From: Siphonodentalium dalli
Lineage: Eukaryota; Mollusca; Scaphopoda; Gadilida; Siphonodentaliidae
Direction of reading: 5' to 3'
DNA length: 64,000 nt
Assembly: GCA_032622095.1 (NCBI GenBank)
Contig: CP136063.1
Span: 143,919,950 to 143,983,949 of the forward strand
Shown here one piece after another: positions 22,746-34,099 of the stretch. The notes beneath the pieces were generated by a model that worked only from the letters and a program-made list of their open reading frames with translations, did not search any database and was not told the DNA's origin. Position 1 is the stretch's first letter. The number at the start of each line of letters is the position of its first letter. A program made the translations under genes and the position numbers.

Positions 22746-23264
22746 ACATGCCATACCATAAACATGACCTAAAGTTTTAAACCTGATAAATTACTGTGGA
22801 CATGAACAATTTCAAACAGCATGACAAATTTTTATCAAATATACTGAGAAATTTATTTTTCAACTTGAAGTATTTTTGATGAAAATTTGTTATGTCTTAT
22901 CCATTGACAAAGGCATAATCTTATTTGTTGAGTTTGATATGTTCTGTCACTTCTCTATCGTGTTGGTGCCCATATATGAGCTTGTGTGCTGATACAAAAT
23001 ACGTGTGAAGATTTCGTGTAAAGTTGAAGTCGAAACCGAAAGCATCCTATAATTAATAGTTAGTAGATACATACATGTCAAGATTCCCGAAGATAAGATT
23101 GTCCGGCCATCAGGAAACATATATGTGATCGCCCATTGAACCAGTCTAAGTTATTTGCTGTGATTTTAACACTAGAATGTGTTTCAGTCGCTTCGAAATA
23201 AAATGGCGACCTCCAATCTGGCCATGTGCTAAACGGAAACAGTAACGATAACTCTTAAAGACTA
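22746..23264. other. No gene recognised
   Basis: AT-rich, no repeat or exon supported. Confidence 0.4.
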
Positions 23265-23375
23265 TCGGTCAAAACCAATATATGGTATTGAACATGTCCT
23301 CAAAACCAAGGGATTCAGATTTGGTTTTGATGAAAACCAAGGGAATCAGATTTGGTATTGATCAATACCAACAAA
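23265..23375. repeat. Small cluster of the GGTTTTGAT.AAAACC palindrome family
   Basis: Contains 'TTTGGTTTTGATGAAAACCA' and 'TTTGGTATTGATCAATACCA', the second again a perfect palindrome although two bases differ from the 15.2-kb word. Compensating changes on both sides of the axis are visible. Confidence 0.7.
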
Positions 23376-23867
23376 AACCGAATATATTGTCAGTGTAGCC
23401 AAGTCCCGAGTTCCAAATATCCCAGACTCAACCATGGGTGCCCCTCGCGACTTAGTTTCTGCTTTCGACATAGGCCTATTTGTTTTCTATCCGAGAATAC
23501 ACTGCACCGGCGGCAATATATTGACCATCTCTGAATGAAAACGCTTCCGTGGCGATCACACGGTAACGTCGTGCTGCAAGTAAGACGATAATTGTGTTGT
23601 AGAAATGATACGGAAGACCGATTGTAAAAAAAAACGCAACATCAAAATACACAGGTCATGGCTTATCAATCCAAACTGTGGAGTGTGTTTTCATTGTATA
23701 TTTCTCGCATATACCCATGGCTATATATAAACGGGCTACGAGCATCTGACCGATAGTAGTTATTTCCTCAGCGAATACACCAAAGGGTACTGCTATCTTC
23801 GCTAGCGTTTAGTGTGGCACTCATTACCAAATCCCTTGGTAAATGTGACTGTTATTGTTTTTCTCAG

Positions 23868-23956
23868 TTCACATCACTGATGGATGTTCTTCGAGAGATG
23901 CTAGAACATATTGACCAACAGAGGAAAAACAAGATGGTTTCTGAATCAGTCAGCAC
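23868..23956 (+). CDS. RRxS-repeat gene, exon 1 of those visible
   Basis: The acceptor TTTTTCTCAG ends at 23867 and the donor is CAGCAC|GTGTGT. Only one of three frames is open. It reads 'FTSLMDVLREMLEHIDQQRK', then 'NKMVSESVST', an amphipathic helix followed by a basic turn, and ends two bases into a codon. That phase matches the exon at 24387. Nothing upstream could be linked, so the true start and any N-terminal domain lie outside what I can identify. The protein family is not recognised. Confidence 0.6.
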
Positions 23957-24386
23957 GTGTGTATTACACTATGATATATGTCATTAAAACTCGCTTTAAT
24001 TCCTAAATCAGATGATAAAGTGACGTAACAACCGACACTATTGTCTTGGTAGTCATATAGGCAAATCCTAACATGAAGAGTAGATCACTTAGACAGTAAC
24101 TTCAGTTTCACACTTCCAGCGACGGTTACACATATAGGCCTATGGTTTTTTCGAACCCCAATTGATGACGAATATGGCAAGTGAATTCCTCGCTGAGTTT
24201 GGTGCAAATCCGAAATGATCCATATTCCCAATTGGTGCGCTGTTTTTGGTGGTGTATATGCATTTTTATGATATTATAGTACTCATATGTCGCTTAATTG
24301 GTTAGTTAATTACACCGACAGTTTTATAAACGGACATTCGAACAGGCTATTTTAACCTGCTTGACTTATTTGCTGGATTATTACAG

Positions 24387-24460
24387 GGAGGTAACCATCA
24401 AAGGTCCAAGAGAATTTGCTGAACAAAATCATTCTGGCGACAGAGCCATGTGTCGGACGG
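24387..24460 (+). CDS. RRxS-repeat gene, exon 2
   Basis: Acceptor TTATTACAG and donor ACGG|GTAAGTGC are both strong. Read in the phase left by the previous exon it gives 'EVTIKGPREFAEQNHSGDRA', then 'MCRT', with one base left over. Joined to the exon at 26650, the split codon is GAT (Asp). The peptide is hydrophilic and unrecognised. Confidence 0.65.
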
Positions 24461-26180
24461 GTAAGTGCTTGTTAGTTGTAGCATTATGGCACTATTTACA
24501 TATACACATCGCGCATACCGGACTGTGGCGCGTATCCAATGTGCAACAAATACTACGTGGTAAACAATGAATTATATACGTTAAATACTATATGTGCAGT
24601 AGGAAAACGCGATGTCTTCGATATTCCCGAAACAATTCGTGTATATTGCTACTTGTGGCAGAGCCTCGTCCAATAGATTCTCAAATTCCCTCACGGACAT
24701 AAACAGTTTAAGGGAATACATATTATACATATATATATTAGGCCAAAAAAAAAGGTTTTGATTCTCGGGCATAACCGCGTCTGGAAAAAAGGCCCGCGTT
24801 GAACCATTTTATTACGATTTTCAAATGATAACACGAAAATAGGAAACTAGAAAAGAGAAATTAGTTATGTTTCAAACATCGAATATGATAGGCATACAAT
24901 GGTGTATGTGTTGGTATTCAAAAACAGACACTAGGCAACGATAACTACCAGGTATATTGTCACCACAAGCTGCCCAAACCCCAAGTTTATTAAGTCAAAT
25001 GCGTTTCCGCGAGGTAAACAAATTTTATGAGATTTCCAATTTCGGAAACACAAACCGGAAAGAAATATGGTGCGTATTGTCAATGTGTATGCTGGTTTAG
25101 TATAATAGTTTTTATGGCTAGCATGTATAGTAACTATAGATGAATAAATATTAAAGTATATAGATAGATATAAAATTTATAATGCCGATTTAAACTTTTT
25201 GTTTGTTTTAGTTCCGTTTCCGCCTTTGTGGTATTCCGTGTTTTATATATACGCAGTAACAGGACACGAACCGAACGGACCTCAAATAATTATGTCCATG
25301 CATATTCTCTTCAAATTCACCGATGTTACTGAATATATTTGGCTACAAAATTATCCGAGAGCACCATTTTATAGTGTGAAAATATATTTTTAATCGTTGT
25401 ATTTTGGCTTGTTGGAAATAAAGCGTGATCCATAACCGAAAAATCGTAATTTTATTCCCAATGATTCAGTGATTTTAGAAATTAGAGACACTCGGTAGTC
25501 GGTGTCAAGGCCGTTAATTGTGCATAGATGTACTAAGCTGAATACTACCGAAAGGGTGTGCCTTTGAATGCAGAACATCAAGAAACAGGTAACTGATGCG
25601 TGGCAGATGCAAACCAAATGCAACAAACAGTCTATGTAAATGTCATAGACTGTTGCATTTAAAAAATATGAAGTGTTTTCCATGTTACTGACATTGAAAA
25701 ACTATCCCTATTTTTCACTAAATCTCCCTATTTCCAATTATGAAAGTAAACAGGTATGATATAAATAGATATATACTATAAAAAGGTACATACATATATC
25801 AAATATATCAACAATGGTTCAGTAAATTGAAATATACATTGTACTAGTATATATATATAATTCTGGTAAATCCCTACCTGATGTACGGATAGTACAATGT
25901 CATATATTTATGTCATTCTTTATTTCAGATTTGATGTACGGGTAGTATAATGTGATAATTGGTCATTCTTTATAATGGAATACATTAGTTTATATCAAAA
26001 CAATGTTCTCCTTAGATTTTCTTAACCTGTGAAGGTATAATAACCCATGCTAACTATGGGAATTATCCCCATAACAAAAACCCCAAAAAAAAAAAAAAAC
26101 CCTCGCTCCCTCATCGATTCTCAAAAAAAAATAGCCCCAGAATCAAAACACTTTTTTTTTTGCCTTACTGCATGTCTTTA
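24461..26180. other. Intron of the RRxS-repeat gene; nothing recognised
   Basis: Includes an open plus-strand stretch at 25211-25393 behind a good acceptor. I left it out because the 24387 and 26650 exons already join in phase and no clear donor follows it. A/T runs increase toward 26080-26150. Confidence 0.4.
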
Positions 26181-26591
26181 TTAAATACCGGATAACGCCA
26201 CGACAATCTGTGGAATGCCCATGACTAAAGCTTTGATAACGGATATCACATTCCATGGTCGGTGGTGGTACTGGCAAGTCATAAGGATTGACCAAATGGG
26301 AATGGTTGAACGATTTAGCTGAATTAGTAGTATAAAAAATATACCATACGCTGTGGTCACAGCGACTTTTGTGTGGTATTCGGGTTTTATGGGGAAAATT
26401 ATGCGTTTCCAACTCGGAATCAGCGGAGGCCGGCATGATGACATATGTGGACTGTTTTGAATGCACATGTATATTGTTGTAACATATACTCGGGATATGT
26501 GGGGAGGAGGAGAAACTACATATGGCTCACGTTTCTTATATTCATCAAACTCGTCCAGTTTTTTCTTCATTTCTACGCATCCCAACAACAT
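26181..26591 (-). CDS. Intronic antisense open frame with adjacent AATAAA and A-run; function unknown
   Basis: An ATG-initiated frame of 136 codons starts 'MLLGCVEMKKKLDEFDEYKK' and ends in TAA, which overlaps an AATAAA. A run of ten A residues follows about 17 bases later. This layout suggests a retrotransposed cDNA or a short intronless gene. The middle is also open in a second frame (26143-26466), so the true coding frame cannot be settled by eye, and two hydrophobic stretches in the first frame may be accidental. No family is recognised. Confidence 0.25.
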   Translation of the reverse strand: MLLGCVEMKKKLDEFDEYKKREPYVVSPPPHISRVYVTTIYMCIQNSPHMSSCRPPLIPSWKRIIFPIKPEYHTKVAVTTAYGIFFILLIQLNRSTIPIWSILMTCQYHHRPWNVISVIKALVMGIPQIVVALSGI

Positions 26592-26649
26592 ACATGTAAA
26601 CCACCGAACAGGGCCAGACTAATTACTTAAACAATGTTATGTGTTTCAG

Positions 26650-26702
26650 ATTGGGGATTGAGACATAGCCCTGCGTCTAAACCGAGATCGAAGGCATTCC
26701 AT
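26650..26702 (+). CDS. RRxS-repeat gene, exon 3
   Basis: A 53-base exon between acceptor ATGTGTTTCAG and donor CCAT|GTAAGC. With the one base carried from exon 2 it encodes 'DWGLRHSPASKPRSKAFH' and ends in phase 0, as needed by the exon at 28180. Only this frame is open. It is basic and Ser/Pro-rich, a lead-in to the arginine-serine region that follows. Confidence 0.65.
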
Positions 26703-28179
26703 GTAAGCTTATTGAAATCAAGGACATTGTGGTCGTTAAATTATCTACTGCAGCTGTATGCTATAGTATTGTTTGTATGAGCGATAAGCAAAACACTAAA
26801 CATCGTGGTGATTTTTTAGGCGACACCAACATCTTGAGAGGCGATGAATAGCAAACGTTATACAGGTATGCTGTAAACAACTTGTGGCATTTCTAACCAA
26901 ATTGCATTAGTGGGGTCTCCCGGTGTTGAGTGTTTTGCTTATCGCATATATAAATATATACTGTTTGTCTTATAACATGTCATTTGCTTACATAAACCAG
27001 AGTACTAACATGGCAGTAACATGCAATTTACCCGATAGTTATATGATTGTTATAAGCACACAATTTGTATATAATATAATATTATGCCTGTTCACGGCGG
27101 TTTTAATGGATGTGACTATTTTAGCAGCAATACCCACCGCCAACGCTTACCGTATCTTTAAATGTGATACAACTCTGTGGACGCGACGACGTGTGTGGGG
27201 GTTGCCAATGGTCAAAATATTCAACCCCGAGGGAATGTTGTGCCTGACGCAACATTAGTTGGAAATTTCGGACCAAAATTAAGTTGAACTTATTCTTATG
27301 TTCTTATTTAATGTGAAATGTGTTGTCTCTAGTTAAATACTTTCCTAATTTCGGTCAATTGTTTTGACTGAAAAAGCCATCTGTTGGAAAATTTCCCGAA
27401 ACCATTAGGGTGTCATGTTGTAACTCTCCAACAGTTAGACAGGTACCACTTGGACAATTCCAACCGAAGGGGTGGGCAAAACTATTGTTTTCGGTAGGGG
27501 GAGTAGTTGTGTTGTTTTGTTTAACCCAATCAAACGGAGGCCCTCTAGCCACGCTCCTGCTGCTTGTACTATTTATTCTATTTTATTAAGCTATTTATTC
27601 GGAGCAGAAAATGGTGGTCAATATGCTAATAACGGTCAGTCGATCGCCAGGGGGAGATATAATTATACAGGAATCCCTAAGTCTCGCCCATAAACGTACT
27701 CCATTTTATCATGAACTGGATATCATTATATTTAAGCCAATATATATAGCTCGGTTAATTGCCACTGGATATTAAAACGTATACTTGAGTCTTATTTATA
27801 AAGAAATGCAGGTTAATGGGACAAGTCTGAATCTACATCTCAAACGCTATGTGTCCCTTACATGCATATGTTCAACTTCCACCAAGACATAAAACCACAA
27901 GATAAGTATATATAATGTTGTTAGGAATGTCTTAGTGTAGAATCAATACAGATGTCAATAGACGGTTTATAGTTATGAAGCAGAATGCTTCCTCCTATTC
28001 ACATATTCTTGATTCGTATCCTTGGTTATAACGAAGACAGTTGTCGAGTTGAATTGTGATGTTAATATGTTCAATTTGAGTTACAGGCGCAATACATTGT
28101 GTTTACCTATTTCATACGGTTGACAGTTCATATCAGGCTTATATCACAGGTTGCTAGCAAACTACTCTCTATTATACAG
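26703..28179. other. Intron of the RRxS-repeat gene; nothing recognised
   Basis: A 111-codon plus-strand frame at 26923-27258 has hydrophobic runs but no splice support or known motif. Short G/C-rich patches lie near 27470-27560. Confidence 0.4.
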
Positions 28180-28590
28180 GACACTCGACATGACAGACCA
28201 AGCGAACTTGCGCGTCGAGCTAGTTTGGCTCCACCAGGAGGGCCGGGTGGTCCAATGATTAGTATAACACGCCCAGAAACGCCATCTCCTTCAGAATACT
28301 GTCGCAGGCTTAGCAATCAGAGTATAGGACTCTTCGGCGCTGCAAACAAAACACATCTACAAGAACGCAGGGGTTCAGACTGGCAGCGACGCTTAAGTTC
28401 AAGCAGTGTTGGTACACTACCGATCGCTGCCTTCGGGGACACAGACGACGATGATCGCCCAAGAAGGCCGAGTACCCACAGTCTGGGCCTATATCCTAAC
28501 GACTATTACAACGACGATTCAGATACAGAGCAATCCACTAAAGTTCGCAGATCGAGTGCCCAGTCTGCACTTGGAGCGCCGTTATTTCCG
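28180..28590 (+). CDS. RRxS-repeat gene, exon 4: main arginine-serine repeat region
   Basis: A 137-codon exon, phase 0 at both ends, between acceptor ATTATACAG and donor TTTCCG|GTCAGT. It starts 'DTRHDRPSELARRASLAP' and then carries a repeated motif: 'RRLSNQSIGLFG', 'RRGS', 'RRLSSSSVGTLP', 'RRPSTHSLGLYP' and 'RRSSAQSALGAP', separated by acidic linkers such as 'GDTDDDDR' and 'NDDSDTEQ'. RRxS is the consensus for cAMP-dependent protein kinase, so this is probably a multiply phosphorylated cytoplasmic tail (inference). There are no membrane segments or cysteine motifs here. I do not recognise the family. Confidence 0.75.
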
Positions 28591-29149
28591 GTCAGTTACT
28601 ATCATATTAGAGCTTGAGCTGCATGTATAGACCCCCTCCCCTATACAGATTTTCGGTGGTTATGACAATTTTGTAGAACTATATCAGTACTTCAATTTGC
28701 CGGTTGTTTGCCATCTGGCTATTAGGGCTTTATAGAGTTATCGGTCTTTGAATCCAAGATGTACGCCAATATTGAATATCTGACCAGGTCGATTTCAATT
28801 CGCAATTACTGAGGTATTACGTCGTGCGATATGTCATTCTATTGATAATTGAGTACTCCTTATGTATAGGTATTAATAAATTTCATATATTAAATATGGC
28901 AGTGGAAAATATGACGCTTTTTCTCTAATATCTTCTATGTCAGTTTCTGCTGTTTGGAACTGGTTGAGAATTGTGAATTTATTTTGTATTGTTTTATATT
29001 AACTGATAATTGGGGCAATAAATAAGAAATTCTTTGGGTCCTAGTCCCTTCCGATCCCTCAAAAATTAGATTTTACAGAACGGGGTATAAAATTTTCACA
29101 AAAAAAATAACATTTGGGATTCTAGTCACATTTCAACACGGAATGAGCA

Positions 29150-29340
29150 GAACTGTGTTATGTACGTGAGGTATACCATTTCCCGTTAATATTCCAATTG
29201 AATAGAACCAAATTTTTTACTTTGGCTAAAAATGACCGCCAAAATATGGAAAATTGTAAATATTGCCCCAGCGTGCCCTGCAATCGCATATAAATTATGG
29301 TTGATGAATAAAATTGGTTATTCTGCCTTATATCCATTGA
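29150..29340 (+). repeat. Dispersed repeat, copy 2 (see 140-530)
   Basis: Plus-strand match to the minus strand of about 190-330 in this window. The shared order is 'GGCTAAAAATG.C', 'CCAAAATAT', 'AATATTGCCCCAGCGTGCCC', 'CAATCGC' and 'ATGGTTGATG'. It ends just before the A/T-rich 3' tail of the LINE. Confidence 0.6.
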
Positions 29341-29879
29341 TTACTAACATGTCTGATTCACCTTTGCTATTTTTTAGTATTGTAACCACTGACATTACCA
29401 GAAGTATACTGTATTTTTTGTTTTTTGTTTTGTTTGTTTTTTTTGTTTTTTTATAATTTATTTAACATTTTCATTACAATTTGTATGATTACATATGAAA
29501 TCCCTGAAATAAAAAGAGCATTTTAGTAAAACAGACTATGTTGATATTTATCTTTCAATTATCTGCCCTCATGAAAAATGTGTCATAGATATTGGGGCGG
29601 AGATCTGTTTACAAGCCAGCTCTCCCTTCATATAGTCCACCATCTGTCCCATGCCCTCCAGTGTGAATTATAGTTCACATGGGGAGATTGGGACAGAAGC
29701 TGGAAGAATGAACGGACATGTTACTTAATTATATTTATTGTTCATTGTACAATGAAAGCTGGTTTTGTTTTATTTTGCAAGAACTTTTAGGTGAAAACTG
29801 CAGAGGTTGTATATCAAGCAGATTTTTGGGGTTATTCTTTTCATAGGGAAATTTGATGCTGATTACCGGTTTATGGAAG

Positions 29880-31620
29880 TCAATTTAAACAATTTTTTGA
29901 CACTGTCCCACTTATAATCAAAGATGTGCAAGATAATTTCTCCATTTTGTACTCTTTGTGTATAAACTGGATAGCTGCTTTTGTATTTAGTTCACCTTTA
30001 TCACATCTGGTTATGTAAATATACCGCTTAATCAGTAGTATCAAGTTGTTGATAGAGAGGGTGTGGTTTGTTTTATCTGTGCCAAACATTATCTCTTCTT
30101 GCTTAGTTGTGATATTTAACTGGCATTCCAGTGCTAAGATGGATTTCATATTTGTCCATAAGTTTTCCACCAACGGACAGGTAGCTAAGAGGTGACTTGT
30201 AGTCTCACTGTCTTGTTTACAGAAGGTACATAGATTGGATTTTAGGATTTTACATGTTTCTGAATAATGATTAGTAACTAACGAATTGTGATTTATTTGA
30301 TATTGGAAGGCCAGTAACTTTGGGTTTTTTGTAATTTTAAAAGGTCTCTTATAGATGTCTTGCCATTGTTGGTTTGAAAGGTTGATCTTTAGTATATTGC
30401 ACCAACCTACTTGGGCACATGTTTATTTGGAATCAGCTGTGATAGAAATTCATGGTACAAGAATTTATTCAGTTCCTCTTTTTGGATTATTTGTTTCATG
30501 AGACTATTCTTTTCCATGGTTTCAATTTTGCTACTGAGGCTTTTATTTCTATTCTCCATTTGGAAGGGATTGAACTTATAACACTGTGCATGGTCAGATA
30601 GTCTGTACTACATTTATATTTTTCAAATATTTCATCAGATTTCATGAAAGTGCCATCTTCTTTCAAGATATCATTATTAAAAAGGATTTGTTTATCAATC
30701 CATGTTTTGAATGACAGAGGTTTATGTTGTCTTAATATGTATATGTTGTGGACTATTGGTTGGGATTTGTATTCCTCTACTGCTGAGGGCTCTGATGTTA
30801 ATAATGAATATGCGTTAAAAGCATCTTTCCAAAAGTGGTTGAGATCTTTAGCAATTCTCAGTATACTAGTTCTGTTTAAATGCAATAATTAGTTGCTTCC
30901 ATATTTCTCCATTCTATCTAATAGTAGTAGTTTCCATTCTGAATAGTTGACAGGATCAAGTATTTTTAAAACCAGGTTACATTCAGTGACTTTGAATAAC
31001 AACATATGTCTGGGATCTTCAGTCCACCTTGTTCAATTTTTGAACCAGTGTATCCCTTTTAATTATATCTCTTTTTTCATTCCAAAAAAATTTAAATATT
31101 GATTTTTGCATTTTTTTAGTCCAACTCTTGGGGGATCAGGTAGTACTGTTAAAGTTTGTATCATTAATGGGAGAATAAGCATTTTAATTACTTTAGCTTT
31201 TCCAATGTGTGACAGTGTCCTTAATGCCAAATGTTTAGAATAGTTTCTATATTTTTCCTTTTTTCAATCCAGTTTTCCTCTATCAAATTTTGGTCCTTCA
31301 TATTGAAAATGATACCTAATGTTTTAAATTTCCCTTCATGGTTCCATCTCTGGTCGATATCAGTATCAAGTTGGTCAGTAGAACCTTTTTTGGTACCAAT
31401 CCACATTGCTTCAGTTTTGAGGAAATTTGCTCTTAATCCGGAAATCTCTGAGAATGATCTTATTAAATCTATAGTTTTAGTTAGTAACTGTTCGCTGTCA
31501 TCAAGAAATATAGTAGAATCGTCTGCACATTGGCTAATTTTATATTCATGGTTGTTTATCGTTATACCTGAGATATCATTATCATTTTTAATGTTGCTGA
31601 GAAAGGTTCAATACTAAGAA
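29880..31620 (-). pseudogene. LINE ORF2, C-terminal part with cysteine knuckle
   Basis: Begins just after the reverse-transcriptase block 'KISQCADDSTIFLDDSEQ' (near 31505-31545) and continues through thumb and connection segments. Near 30170-30230 is the C-terminal zinc knuckle CTFC-x8-H-x4-C ('CTFCKQDSETTSHLLATC'), typical of L1/Tx1 ORF2 proteins. The frame changes several times. The terminal segment ends at 29880. Confidence 0.8.
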
Positions 31621-33420
31621 TAAAAAGGTAAGGTGACAAAGGGTCACCCTGTCAGACGCCGCGACAGATATCAAAATTGTGTGTAAGGTGTCCATTATTA
31701 ATAACAGAACTATTTGCACCATTGTATAGGGTTGAAACCCATCTACATAACTCATTTCCAAAGCAAAAAACTTGAGTACTTTCTTAATGTAAGTCCAATC
31801 TATTGAATCAAAGGCCTTTTCATAATCCAGCAGTAACATTAGTCCAGGGATGTTCTGTTTTGTCGCATTCTAGGATTAAGTCATAAGTAAGACGAGTGCA
31901 TTCGCCTATAAATCGACCTTTAAGGACACTTTTTTGTGTGTCACTAATTATGGTACTAACATGAGTTTTCAATATATTAGCTATCACACTAGCCGCTAAT
32001 TTGTATTCAGTGTTGAGTAGTGTAATTGGGCGCAAATGTTTTATAAATGTTTTATCTTTTCCTGGTTTGGGAAGACATGTTATTAGAGCTTGGCATTGTG
32101 TAATTGACATTTTTCCTTTCTTGAAGGAGTAATTGATGGCGTTTAGCAAATATTTTGATATATTTACATACTAAGTGTAATTATCACTAAATCCAGAATT
32201 CCTATTGGTCGGCGCCCACGTGACTAGTTGCAATTATTTCTCGGTGAACGCGCAACAGGTCATAACTGCAGCCCCATAATTACATCGACGCGTCATCGGT
32301 TTCGGAAAGAAGAACGCGTAATGTTTTGGGCGCATTTGGACTCGCGCAGGATTGACTTAATAAATCATGTTTCAATATAAAGAGCCTCGTTGTTCCTGTT
32401 AACTTTGCCAAGGGCGCTATTGGATATTTTGGGCTTTTTCGCTAAATGTTTATAGATATAAGGATTAACTGTCATGTGAACTGTTTTTATGGAGTTGTAA
32501 CCGCGAGGTGAGTGGTCATAACTTGTATGTAAAACCCTTCGGGTTTTACACAAGTTATGACCACTCACCTCGCGGTTACATCTCCATAAAAACAGTCCAC
32601 ATGACAGTTAATCCCTATATATCATGCAAAAAGAATTTATTGAACTCAGCTGTATAACCATCAAGCCCTGGTGATTTTTCATTTTTTATTCCTTTTATGG
32701 CTCCTAAAAGTTCTTGTACTGTAATTTGTCCTTCACAATTTTCAGTTTCTTCCAAATTTTTTTTTGTAATAAATGCATTTTGTGGGTCTACAAATTATGA
32801 AGATTCCTCATACAGATTACTGTCCTTTGCATATAGCTTTTCATATATATTTTTTTGCTCTTCCAATATTTCAGTTAGCTCTGATGTTTCACTTCCATCT
32901 TCTCTAGTAATTTTTGGTATTGTCTTTTCCGTATAATTTCTTTTTTCAAGATAGGCTAAGTACTTAGTGTTCTTTTCGCCTAGTGCGTTCCACTTGGCTT
33001 TTGCCCTTATCAGTAATCATTGTGTTTTATTTTGTCTAAGGGTTTGGAGTTCATTTTCCAGTTTCATCATCTCAGTTTTAAATTTTTCCTCTTTTGTTTC
33101 ATCAAATTGTTTCTGATTTGTAAGTAATTGATTTTCTAAATCTCTTTCCTTTGTGTTTTGAACTTTCTTTTTTTTTGGAGCAAAAGGCAATTGTTTTTCC
33201 TCTAACTCCCAGTTTTATCATTTCCCAAAGCATCGTCTATTGTGTATTTCTTTGGATTTGAATTGGGAACTGTATATTGTTCCACTATTTTAATTATTTC
33301 TTGTTTAGTTTCATTTACATAAATTGTATCTTTCAGTAAAGAATTGTTAAATTTCCATGTTCTGGGGCCTCTTTTTTGTTTAGTGAATGATCATTCTAGA
33401 TTTATTGGAGCATGGTCTGA
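31590..33420 (-). pseudogene. LINE ORF2, reverse transcriptase part (broken)
   Basis: Reading down: the end of the endonuclease with 'SDHAPI' near 33400; 'KSPGLDGYTAEFNKFF' near 32636-32690; the insertion at 32164-32616; then 'KYLLNAINYSFKKGKMSI', 'ITCLPKPGKDKTFIKHLRPI', 'LNTEYKLAASVIAN' and 'LLLDYEKAFDSIDW'. The order and spacing match L1/Tx1 reverse transcriptases. Frames change near 31820 and elsewhere. Confidence 0.85.
32164..32616. mobile_element. 453-bp element nested in the LINE, with a near-perfect foldback end
   Basis: It splits the LINE reverse transcriptase exactly between 'FLHDI' and 'SKYLLN'. Removing 32164-32616 together with one copy of the flanking ATATAT restores the reading frame, so ATATAT is the probable target-site duplication. 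The part from about 32451 onward is a foldback: 'AGGATTAACTGTCATGTGAA', 'GTAACCGCGAGGTGAGTGGT' and their complements meet at 'AAAACCCTTCGGGTTTT'. The first half (32164-32450) is not palindromic. It has no transposase. Confidence 0.82.
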
Positions 33421-33479
33421 TTTGTATTTTGTTGCTATATCTGCTGCTGTTATGTATGGTTCAAGGTCCTCATATATTA

Positions 33480-34093
33480 AAAAATAATCTAGACTGCTGC
33501 ATTTTTTGTTAGGTCCATACCATGAGTATCTGTTACAGTTTGCATTTCTTTTTCTCCATATATCAATTCAATTAAATTCTGCCATTTTAGCTTTAATTTC
33601 ATCTTGGTTTTTTTATTGTTTTGTCCAATATATCTGTATGTGTCAGAACTGTAGTCCATTACTACATTCCAGTCACCTACCCATATGGTTGATAAGTTGC
33701 TGAGTTCCATAACCTTTTTACCTACATTTTTAAAAAACTCAGTGTCTATTTTGTTTGGGCCATATACTGTGATTAATTAAAATCTCTGATTTTGTATAGT
33801 TATGTCAAGTATTAAGAAGTTTCCTTGCTGGTCACTATATTCACTGTGAATAGACTATTCAAAGGAATTTTTTAATCCAATTGCTATACCTCTACTGTTA
33901 CTGCTGAATGATGCAAATTTCATGTTATTTCCCAATTCGTTTCTCCAAAGGCGTTCATTTTTCAGTGTGAAGTGTGTGTCAATAAAGATACTGATATCGT
34001 ACTTTTGACGGAACAAAGAAAAAAGGTCTCTGCGTTTAATAGCATCTGATGCCAACCCTCTGCAGTTCACCGCTCCTACCTTAATGGACATTT
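33480..34093 (-). pseudogene. LINE ORF2, endonuclease part (broken)
   Basis: ATG near 34091: 'MSIKVGAVNCRGLASDAIKR', then 'LFRQKYDISIFIDTHFT', 'RLWRNELGNNMKFASFSSNS' and 'RGIAIGLKN'. After a frame break comes 'STIWVGDWNVVMDYSSD'. These are the N-R/G, E/D-T-H and GDWN motifs of an L1-type apurinic endonuclease. Note Asp for Glu in 'FIDTHF'. Confidence 0.85.
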
Positions 34094-34099
34094 ATGTAT

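Noticed and set aside
25199-25393. A plus-strand exon with a good acceptor and a hydrophobic peptide
   Set aside because: The exons at 24387 and 26650 already join in phase and there is no convincing donor after this stretch, so including it would break the phase.
26923-27258. A 111-codon plus-strand frame with membrane-like segments
   Set aside because: No acceptor or donor at sensible places and no known motif; in AT-rich sequence hydrophobic runs are common by chance.
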